Origin: Sphingopyxis macrogoltabida
Lineage (GTDB): Bacteria; Pseudomonadota; Alphaproteobacteria; Sphingomonadales; Sphingomonadaceae
Direction of reading: 5' to 3'
Length of the DNA stretch: 64,000 nucleotides
Assembly (NCBI GenBank): GCA_003241685.1
Contig: QFPJ01000009.1
Location: 1-64,000 of the forward strand
Below are positions 52,925-59,521 of this stretch, piece by piece. Under the pieces are notes generated by a model. That model made no database searches. It saw only the letters and a program-made list of their open reading frames with translations, and had not been told where the DNA came from. A program made the translations under genes and the position numbers. Position 1 is the first letter of the stretch; each line of letters starts with the position of its first letter.

Positions 52925-53844
52925 AGCGTCCACCCCGGATATTTCGCGGTCCAGTTTTCGGACTGGCTGTCGATCCACGCCTTGCAACTGCCCTTTGCCA
53001 GATCGCGGACGCGGGCCATGTAATTGGCGCGTTCCTGCACGCTGATCACGCCGCGCGCCTGCAACAGATTGAACAAATGGCTCGCCTCGATCGCCTGGTC
53101 ATAGGCCGCGAGCGGCACGTTCGCCGCGATCGCGCGCTGGCATTCGGCCTCGGCGGCCTTGAACCCGGCGAACAAGGTGTCGGTGTCGGCGACCTCGAAA
53201 TTCCATTTCGAGAATTGTCGTTCGTTTTCCAGGAACACGTCGCCATAGCTGACCGCCGCGACATCGCCGACCGCGTCCGAAAAGCGCAGGTCGTACACAT
53301 TGTCGACATTCTGGATATACATGGCGAGGCGTTCGAGGCCGTAGGTCAGCTCGCCCGCGACGGGTTTGCAGTCGAAGCCGCCCATCTGCTGAAAATAGGT
53401 GAACTGGGTGACTTCCATCCCGTCGCACCAGACTTCCCAGCCCAGCCCCCACGCGCCGAGCGTCGGCGATTCCCAGTCGTCCTCGACGAAGCGGATGTCG
53501 TGGAGCAGCGGGTCGATGCCGATCGCGGCCAGGCTGCCCAGATACTGGTCCTGCAGGTCGGCGGGCGACGGCTTCAGGATCACCTGATATTGGTAATAAT
53601 GCTGGAGGCGGTTCGGATTTTCGCCATAGCGGCCATCGGTCGGCCGGCGGCTCGGCTGAACATAGGCGACGTTCCACGGCTCCGGCCCCAGGCTGCGCAG
53701 CGTCGTCGCGGGGTGAAAGGTGCCGGCGCCGACGCGCATGTCATAGGGTTGCAGGATCGCACAGCCGCGCGCCGACCAATAAGCATGCAGCGTCAGGATC
53801 ATGTCCTGAAAGCTGAGTGGTGTCTTCTCCGCCGGTTCGGCCAC
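52921..53844 (-). CDS. glyQ: glycyl-tRNA synthetase alpha subunit
   Basis: Catalytic alpha chain that activates glycine; class II synthetase, 307 residues. LSFQDMILTLHAYWSARGCAI, VGAGTFHPATTLRSLGPEPWN, AYVQPSRRPTDGRYGENPNRLQHYYQYQVILKPSP and the long GWEVWCDGMEVTQFTYFQQ segment are all family-typical. No ATG precedes the conserved start; GTG 53844 follows GGGAC and is the best choice, a TTG at 53871 being the other. It is followed by glyS with GTGA overlap. Confidence 0.95.
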   Translation of the reverse strand: MAEPAEKTPLSFQDMILTLHAYWSARGCAILQPYDMRVGAGTFHPATTLRSLGPEPWNVAYVQPSRRPTDGRYGENPNRLQHYYQYQVILKPSPADLQDQYLGSLAAIGIDPLLHDIRFVEDDWESPTLGAWGLGWEVWCDGMEVTQFTYFQQMGGFDCKPVAGELTYGLERLAMYIQNVDNVYDLRFSDAVGDVAAVSYGDVFLENERQFSKWNFEVADTDTLFAGFKAAEAECQRAIAANVPLAAYDQAIEASHLFNLLQARGVISVQERANYMARVRDLAKGSCKAWIDSQSENWTAKYPGWTL

Positions 53845-53983
53845 GGGTCCCGTCTTTCGCAGGTGCAACAATCGCCGCCGCCCTTGGCGCAGCGGCGCGC
53901 GGGGGTCAAGGGAGAGACGTATCGGCCTGTGCCATCGACGCCGCCGCGATGTAAGGTAAACAATGCTTTTTGTAAGGTGTTAT

Positions 53984-54036
53984 TGACATAGTCATCCATA
54001 GCTGTCATTTAGTCAATAACAGCTGACATATGGTCA
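53984..54036. promoter_or_regulatory. three TGAC-GTCA type boxes before the XRE gene
   Basis: TGACATAGTCA (53984-53994), TGTCATTTAGTCA (54003-54015) and TGACATATGGTCA (54024-54036) lie about 20 bases apart. Each is a small TGAC...GTCA palindrome (the second with one mismatch). A TTGACA at 53983 could be a -35 element. They end seven bases before the XRE start, which suggests autorepression. Confidence 0.6.
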
Positions 54037-54043
54037 GTGAAAC

Positions 54044-54265
54044 ATGACGAACGGACGCCCGATGGAAAACCGGCTGAAAGTGCTGCGCGCGATGCGCAAC
54101 TGGAGCCAGGCCGAACTGGCCGACCGGCTGGACGTGTCGCGGCAGGCGGTGAACGCGATCGAGACGGGGAAATACGACCCGTCGCTGCCGCTCGCCTTCA
54201 AGCTGGCGCGCCTGTTCGCCCTGCCGATCGAGGAGATTTTCGATGATGGCCATGGAGCGCGCTGA
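54044..54265 (+). CDS. small XRE-family transcriptional regulator
   Basis: A 73-residue one-domain DNA-binding protein of the Cro/C1 type. The helix-turn-helix is LRAMRNWSQAELADRLDVSRQAVNAIETGKYDPSLPLAFKLAR; the end PIEEIFDDG is typical of the YozG/PA-type small regulators. The start could be ATG 54044 or ATG 54062 (MENRLKVL); neither has a clear Shine-Dalgarno. Two TraB/GumN genes follow on the same strand after 44 bases. The palindromic boxes right upstream are likely its own operators. Confidence 0.88.
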   Translation: MTNGRPMENRLKVLRAMRNWSQAELADRLDVSRQAVNAIETGKYDPSLPLAFKLARLFALPIEEIFDDGHGAR

Positions 54266-54309
54266 CCGAAACTCCCCTTCTGCAAAGCTTCGGGCTAATA
54301 GGCCTCAAT

Positions 54310-55272
54310 ATGAAAGGTTATTCTGTGAAAAAATGGTTCAAGACGCTTGCCGCAACCTGCGCGATCGTCCCCCTTGCGCAATGCGCGATGCTGCCCGGAA
54401 ACAATCTTGCGCACGCCCGCGAAGCCGCCGCGCCGGCGACCACAGCCGCCGTCCCCGCGCTCTGGTCGGTCGCCGACGCGGATACGACAATCTATCTGTT
54501 CGGCACCGTGCATGTGCTGAAGCCCGGCCTTGGCTGGTTCGACCATGCGGTGAAGGACGCGTTCGACACGTCGGACGAAATGATCCTTGAACTGGTAATG
54601 CCCGAAAGCGACGAGGAAGCCGCGCAGGCGATGATCCCGATGGCGATCGAACCGAGCGGGAGGACGATTCCGTCGCGGCTCGACGCCGATGCGCTCGCGG
54701 CCTATCGCGCGGCGCTGGCCGATCTCGGCATCCCCACCGGACAGTTCGACAATTTCAAGCCCTGGTTCCCCGCGGTGATGTTGTCGGTGCTGCCCCTGAC
54801 CAAGCTGGGTTATGATCCCAATCAGGGTGTAGAGAAGCAGCTCACCGCCTTTGCCAAGGCCGCCAAAAAGCCGATTTCCGGTTTCGAGACGCTGCCCGAG
54901 CAACTGGGCTTTTTCGACGCGTTGGCGCCGGATCAGCAGGTCGCTTTCCTGAACGCGGTGGTCAAGGACATCGACGAGTTGGGGCCGACGCTCGACCGGC
55001 TGGTCGATCTGTGGGCCAAGGGCGATCCCGAAAATCTGGCGGTCGTGATGAACGAAAGCATGGCCGCGACGCCCCAGCTCACCAAGATATTGTTGTGGGA
55101 CCGCAACGCCCGCTGGGCCGACCAGATCAAGGCGCGGATGGACCAGCCGGGCACCGTGTTCGTCGCGGTCGGCGCCGGACATCTGGCCGGCGCGCACAGC
55201 GTGCAGGACTATCTGGCGGAGCGCGGCCTGACGGTGACGCGCGTCGAGCCGGTAACGGCCAGCGCCGAATGA
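54310..55272 (+). CDS. TraB/GumN family exported protein 1
   Basis: A 320-residue exported protein of the TraB/GumN (TIKI-like) family. Signal peptide about 8-35. The family GTxH motif is in TIYLFGTVHVL (near 64) and the second motif in FVAVGAGHLAGAH (near 295). Relatives in animals (TIKI) are metalloproteases; the bacterial role is open. The start is ATG 54310 or, after the basic lead, GTG 54325. The stop overlaps the ATG of a second family member, so the two genes are coupled. Confidence 0.88.
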   Translation: MKGYSVKKWFKTLAATCAIVPLAQCAMLPGNNLAHAREAAAPATTAAVPALWSVADADTTIYLFGTVHVLKPGLGWFDHAVKDAFDTSDEMILELVMPESDEEAAQAMIPMAIEPSGRTIPSRLDADALAAYRAALADLGIPTGQFDNFKPWFPAVMLSVLPLTKLGYDPNQGVEKQLTAFAKAAKKPISGFETLPEQLGFFDALAPDQQVAFLNAVVKDIDELGPTLDRLVDLWAKGDPENLAVVMNESMAATPQLTKILLWDRNARWADQIKARMDQPGTVFVAVGAGHLAGAHSVQDYLAERGLTVTRVEPVTASAE

Positions 55273-56162
55273 GGGGGCGTCCGGCGCCATCGTGCCGGAC
55301 GTGGGGCCGCCGCCTGTCGGCGGCGTTCCTGCCATTGCTGCTCGCGGCTTGCGGTCCCAAGGACATCGGTCCGCCGGCGCGGCCCGCCATGTGGCTGGTC
55401 GAAGATGATGATACGCGCATCTTCCTGCTCGGCACGATGCACGCCCTGCCGCGCGGAACCGACTGGCAGACCGGCGCGGTCGCGGGCGCGATCGACGCCG
55501 CCGACGAACTGGTGATGGAATTGTCGCCGCGCGAACTGGCCGCCGCCGGGCCGATGTTCACCGCCCTGGCCCCGCGCAGCGAGCCGCTGGCGGTCGACGA
55601 CCGTCTGCCGCCCGACGCCCTCGCCCGCTATCGCGCGCTGGACGCCGACATCGACGGCGACGCGCTCGACGACTGGGCGATCATGGTGCTGATGGGGCAG
55701 CGCGCGGCACAGAAAGCGCGCCTGTCGCCCGCCGACGGTGTCGAAACCGGCCTGCGCGCGCGCTTCGAGGCGACCGACAAACCGATATCGGGACTGGAAA
55801 CCGCGCGCAGCCAGTTGATGCTGTTCGAAACGCTGGATGCCGCGACGCAGCGCGCGCTGCTGATCCGCGCGGCAAGCCATGCCGACCGCGCGCCCGAGGA
55901 GATCAAGCGCCTGACCGCCGCCTGGGCACGCGGCGACGTGGCGACGCTGGAGGCGATCATCAACGAGGACGTCGACGCCGTCCCCGCGGCGCGCAGGGCG
56001 ATCATCACCGACCGCAACCGGGCGTGGAGCGACTGGGCCGCGCGGCGCATGGAAAAGCCCGGCACCGTGATGATGGCCGTCGGCGCCGGGCACCTGATCG
56101 GCGACGACGGCGTTCCCGCGATGCTGGGGGCGCAGGGTTACAAGGTGACGCGGGTGCAGTAG
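55269..56162 (+). CDS. TraB/GumN family lipoprotein 2
   Basis: A 297-residue paralogue of the preceding protein. It has a lipoprotein signal (LLLAAC, Cys about 27) and both family motifs, IFLLGTMHALPRGTDW and MMAVGAGHLIGDDG. The middle part carries PISGLETARSQLMLFETL, parallel to the GFETLPEQLGFFDAL segment of its neighbour. The ATG lies in an ATGA overlap with the previous gene. The pair is probably an old tandem duplication. Confidence 0.87.
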   Translation: MRGRPAPSCRTWGRRLSAAFLPLLLAACGPKDIGPPARPAMWLVEDDDTRIFLLGTMHALPRGTDWQTGAVAGAIDAADELVMELSPRELAAAGPMFTALAPRSEPLAVDDRLPPDALARYRALDADIDGDALDDWAIMVLMGQRAAQKARLSPADGVETGLRARFEATDKPISGLETARSQLMLFETLDAATQRALLIRAASHADRAPEEIKRLTAAWARGDVATLEAIINEDVDAVPAARRAIITDRNRAWSDWAARRMEKPGTVMMAVGAGHLIGDDGVPAMLGAQGYKVTRVQ

Positions 56163-56220
56163 CGGGGCGGCTGGCCGGCTTTTGGGGTGGGAAGCGGACG
56201 TTCCGAACGCTCCCTCTTTC

Positions 56221-56307
56221 CGCTCGTGTCGAGCGAAGTCGAGACACCCATCGATGTAACGCCCAGCCGGACGGGCATCTCGACTTCGCTCGATGCGAAC
56301 GGGATAG
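56221..56307. repeat. intergenic repeat family B copy 2
   Basis: CGCTCGTGTCGAGCGAAGTC-GAGACACCCAT and ATCTCGACTTCGCTCGATGC-GAACGGGAT are complementary arms around a 30-base centre. The same arm type occurs at 50569-50667. Confidence 0.6.
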
Positions 56308-56336
56308 GAAGGGCTGTTTTCGGTCGTTGCCTGCCC

Positions 56337-56414
56337 GTCGTCATTCCGGACTTGATCCGGAATCCACAGCCGCACCGCCGTCATGGATCCCGGATCACGT
56401 CCGGGGTGACGACG
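56337..56414. repeat. REP-like inverted repeat (family A copy 4)
   Basis: GTCGTCATTCCGGACTTGAT-CCGGAATCCA pairs with TGGATCCCGGATCACGTCCG-GGGTGACGAC. It is the closest match to the copy at 96-173. Confidence 0.65.
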
Positions 56415-56614
56415 CGATATATGTCGCGTTTCGGGCGTTTTCTGGCGCTCCCGCTTTTGTCATTCCCGCGCATGGGGCCGACCAGCATCGCTGGAAAGCC
56501 GTCGGCCAGCACGAAGTCCGCCCCCGGGCCCATGTCCCCGGGGGCGGATCGCGACCCGTCGTCTTTCTGTCCGTCGCCGGCCCCGCGGCATGATGCGCGG
56601 CCGGCGGCGGCCGA

Positions 56615-58810
56615 TCAGGCGAGGTCGAACCGGTCGGCGTTCATCACCTTGGTCCAGGCCCTGACGAAGTCCTTCACGAACTTCTCTTCATGGCCCGTCT
56701 CGGCATAGACTTCGGCGACGGCGCGCAGTTCGGCGTTGGAACCGAAGATCAGGTCGGCGCGGGTGGCGCGCCAGGTTTCGCCGCCGTCCTTGCGATCGGT
56801 GGCGACATATTCCTGGTCGTCGGACCCTTCGACCGCTTTCCACACATTGGTCATGTCGAGCAGGTTGACGAAATAGTCGTTGGTCAACTGGCCCGACCGC
56901 TTGGTGAAATGGCCATGGCCACCGTCGCCATGATTGGCGCCCAGCACGCGCAGGCCGCCGACCAGCACCGTCATTTCGGGCACCGACAGGCCGAGCAGCG
57001 ACGCGCGGTCGAGCATCATTTCCTCGACCTTCACCGCCAGCTTTTTCTTGCCGACATAATTGCGGAAGGCATCGGCCTCGGGCTCCATCACCGCGAAGCT
57101 GTCGGCGTCGGTCTGGTCATCGGTCGCGTCGCCGCGGCCGCCGGTGAAGGGCACCGCGACGTTGAAGCCCGCGTCCCCGATCGCCTTTTCCAGACCGACC
57201 ACGCCGCCGAGGACGATGGCGTCGGCCATCGACAGGCTGCCGCGCAGGCCGTCGAGCGTGTCCAGCACCTTGGCCAGTTGATCGGGTTCGTTGACCTCCC
57301 AATCCTTTTGCGGCGCAAGCCGAACGCGCGCGCCGTTGGCGCCGCCGCGGAAATCGGACTTGCGGAACGTGCTGGCCGAGGCCCAGGCGGCCTTGATCAG
57401 CTGGCTGACCGTCAGGCCGCTGGCGGCGATCTTGTCCTTCACCGCCCGGACATCGGCGTCCGACGGCATGGTGCCGGCGGGAACCGGATCCTGCCAGATC
57501 AGGTCTTCGGCAGGCACCTCGGGGCCGAGATAGCGGACCTTGGGACCCATGTCGCGGTGGGTCAGCTTGAACCAGGCACGGGCAAAGGCGTCCTTGAACG
57601 CTTCATGGTCATTGCGGAACTTTTCGCTGATCGCGCGGAATTCGGGATCGCGCTTCAACGCCATGTCGGCCGTGGTCATCATCGTGGGAACCTTCAGGTT
57701 CGGATCCCAGGCCGCGGGGGCCATATCCTCTTCCTTCTGGTCGATCGGCTGCCACTGGTTGGCACCCGCGGGCGACTGCACCAGTTCATAGTCATAGTCG
57801 AAGAGCAGGCGGAAATAATTTTCGGTCCATTCGCGCGGCGTGTTGGTCCACGCCCCCTCGATACCGCTGGTGACGGTATGTTCGCCGATGCCGCCGCTTT
57901 CGTGCGTGCTCACCCAGCCGAAGCCCTGCGCGGCCAGATCGCCGCCCGAAGGCGCATTGCCGAGCAGCGATGCGTCGCCATTGCCATGCGCCTTGCCGAA
58001 CGTGTGGCCGCCCGCGGTCAGCGCCACCGTCTCCTCCGCGTTCATCGCCATGCGATCGAAGGTTTCCTTCATATCGCGCGCCATGCCTTCATCGTCGTGC
58101 GGATTGCCCTGCGGACCTTCCGGATTGACGTAGATCAGGCCCATCTGGATCGCGGCGAGCGGGCCTTCGATATTCTCGAAACCCTTGCCGGGGTCGATGC
58201 GCGTCTGCACGCCCTCGTTCACCCATTTGTCCTCGCTGCCCCAATAGATGTCGCGTTCGGGTTCGAACACGTCGGCGCGGCCGCCGCCGAAGCCGAACAC
58301 GGGGCCGCCCATGCTTTCGATCGCGACATTGCCGGTCAGGATGAACAGATCGGCCCAGCTGATCTTGTTGCCGTATTTCTGCTTGATCGGCCACAGCAGG
58401 CGGCGCGCCTTGTCGAGATTGCCGTTGTCCGGCCAGCTGTCGAGCGGGGCGAAACGCTGTTGCCCGCTGTTGGCGCCGCCGCGGCCGTCGGCGGTGCGAT
58501 AGGTGCCCGCCGCGTGCCACGCCATGCGGATGAAGAAGGGACCATAATGGCCATAGTCCGCCGGCCACCACGGCTGGCTGTCAGTCATCAGCGCGGTCAG
58601 ATCGGCCTTCAGCGCCTGATAGTCGAGCGACTTGAACGCGGCGGCATAGTCGAAATCATCGCCCAGCGGGTTCGACGGCCCATTGGGGTTCAGGATTTCG
58701 GTCGCCAGCATGTCGGGCCACCAATCCTTGTTGGTGCGGCCGAGCAGCGCGCGCACGCCGCCGGGCTGGTGGACGGGGCAGCCGCCGCCGATGGGGGTCT
58801 GGTCGTTCAT
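56615..58810 (-). CDS. katG: catalase-peroxidase KatG
   Basis: Bifunctional heme enzyme that breaks down hydrogen peroxide; 731 residues in two peroxidase-like domains. The active N-terminal domain has RMAWHAAGTYR (distal Arg-Trp-His, near 95-106) and the proximal heme ligand in GGHTFGKAHG (near 265). The tyrosine of MGLIYVNPEGP belongs to the Met-Tyr-Trp adduct. The C-terminal domain has lost heme binding, as usual. ATG 58810 follows AGGAGAG. A stress-type promoter candidate lies upstream; no oxyR is adjacent. Confidence 0.97.
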   Translation of the reverse strand: MNDQTPIGGGCPVHQPGGVRALLGRTNKDWWPDMLATEILNPNGPSNPLGDDFDYAAAFKSLDYQALKADLTALMTDSQPWWPADYGHYGPFFIRMAWHAAGTYRTADGRGGANSGQQRFAPLDSWPDNGNLDKARRLLWPIKQKYGNKISWADLFILTGNVAIESMGGPVFGFGGGRADVFEPERDIYWGSEDKWVNEGVQTRIDPGKGFENIEGPLAAIQMGLIYVNPEGPQGNPHDDEGMARDMKETFDRMAMNAEETVALTAGGHTFGKAHGNGDASLLGNAPSGGDLAAQGFGWVSTHESGGIGEHTVTSGIEGAWTNTPREWTENYFRLLFDYDYELVQSPAGANQWQPIDQKEEDMAPAAWDPNLKVPTMMTTADMALKRDPEFRAISEKFRNDHEAFKDAFARAWFKLTHRDMGPKVRYLGPEVPAEDLIWQDPVPAGTMPSDADVRAVKDKIAASGLTVSQLIKAAWASASTFRKSDFRGGANGARVRLAPQKDWEVNEPDQLAKVLDTLDGLRGSLSMADAIVLGGVVGLEKAIGDAGFNVAVPFTGGRGDATDDQTDADSFAVMEPEADAFRNYVGKKKLAVKVEEMMLDRASLLGLSVPEMTVLVGGLRVLGANHGDGGHGHFTKRSGQLTNDYFVNLLDMTNVWKAVEGSDDQEYVATDRKDGGETWRATRADLIFGSNAELRAVAEVYAETGHEEKFVKDFVRAWTKVMNADRFDLA

Positions 58811-59219
58811 GCAGTCTCTCCTCTTATGGTTTGCTATTGGGGGTTTCCTATTGGGACGTTTCGGCCGCGTCGCGGTTCCGGGCAAAATGGATCGGCGCGA
58901 TGACAACAGCATGGCATGGCGACGGCCCGAGCGTCGCAGAGGGCGGGACGGCGCGGGCGGTCGTCGAGTCGATAGCCTCTTCCTTTCCTTCCGACCGGGA
59001 GAGGATAGGCCGGCCGACCCCAATCGACCTAAACGAATAAGATGCACATAGTCATCGAACGAAGCGATCAGCGGCGCCCGGCGTTCCGGGTTGTTGCCGG
59101 GACCGTCGCGAAAGCGGCACGACCCGGCGCCGCATGCGACGAATGGAGCAACATTGGCCGGCGCCGAATGTTTATCCTGTGTCTGCCATCCCCCGTGACA
59201 GACCGAGAGGAGAAGCCAG
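58811..59219. other. divergent intergenic region katG / Q-rich small protein
   Basis: About 410 bases. Near katG there are two direct copies of CTATTGGG (58834-58841 and 58848-58855) and an EcfG-like motif. A hairpin-poor GC-rich middle follows. Close to the right gene lies GCAAC-N16-TGTT (about 59149-59173), a weak EcfG-type match. No further gene is supported. Confidence 0.5.
58855..58879 (-). promoter_or_regulatory. EcfG-like promoter candidate for katG
   Basis: On the minus strand GGAAC (58879-58875), 16 bases, then CGTC (58858-58855). One base differs from GGAAC-N16/17-CGTT. It is about 45 bases before the katG start, a suitable distance. Confidence 0.4.
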
Positions 59220-59375
59220 ATGGCGAATAACCAGAACCCCAACCAGCAGAACCCGAACCAGCAGCCGCAGCGCGACGACGAGAAGCGCCGCCAGCAGGAA
59301 CAGCAGGACGGCCAGAACCGCCAGCCGGGCAGCGACCAGCAGCGGCGCGACGATCAGGACCGCCAGCAGCGCTGA
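59220..59375 (+). CDS. small Q/N/R/D-rich protein
   Basis: A 51-residue protein of low complexity: 15 or more Gln, several Asn, and Arg/Asp pairs, with no hydrophobic residues to form a core. It begins MANNQNPNQQNPNQQ and ends DDQDRQQR. It should be disordered and soluble. A good Shine-Dalgarno (GAGAGGAG, about seven bases before ATG) and a terminator after the stop support that it is a real gene. Similar short hydrophilic proteins exist in sphingomonads and may be stress related; no function is known to me. Confidence 0.75.
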   Translation: MANNQNPNQQNPNQQPQRDDEKRRQQEQQDGQNRQPGSDQQRRDDQDRQQR

Positions 59376-59414
59376 CAGGTCCGATCGGACCCAAAGGGTT
59401 TAAGTCCCAACGAG

Positions 59415-59450
59415 AAAGGGGCCGCCAATCCGGCGGCCCCTTTTCCTTTG
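59415..59450. terminator. bidirectional terminator
   Basis: AAAGGGGCCGCC and GGCGGCCCCTTT form a 12-bp perfect stem with loop AATCC, flanked by A- and T-rich ends. It serves the small Q-rich gene and, on the other strand, the TonB receptor gene. Confidence 0.8.
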
Positions 59451-59521
59451 CGGCGATGCTATCCCCGGCGACCGAACAGCCGCGCCGGGAAAACCCCACT
59501 CTCCCGATCAGACTTTCCGGA

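Larger units (their letters stand above)
56163..56614. other. intergenic stretch with two repeats, no gene
   Basis: About 450 bases between the convergent second TraB/GumN gene and katG. It holds repeat family B (56221-56307) and family A (56337-56414). The rest (to 56614) shows only a GC-rich CCCGGGCCC...GGGGGCGG pairing near 56520-56550 that might end katG transcription. No credible gene was seen. Confidence 0.6.

Noticed and set aside
58834..58855. OxyR binding site before katG
   Set aside because: The CTATTGGG repeats do not match the spacing of the ATAG-N7-CTAT pattern.
58831..59040. 69-residue frame in the katG upstream region
   Set aside because: No ribosome binding site, no recognisable family, and it overlaps the likely katG promoter.
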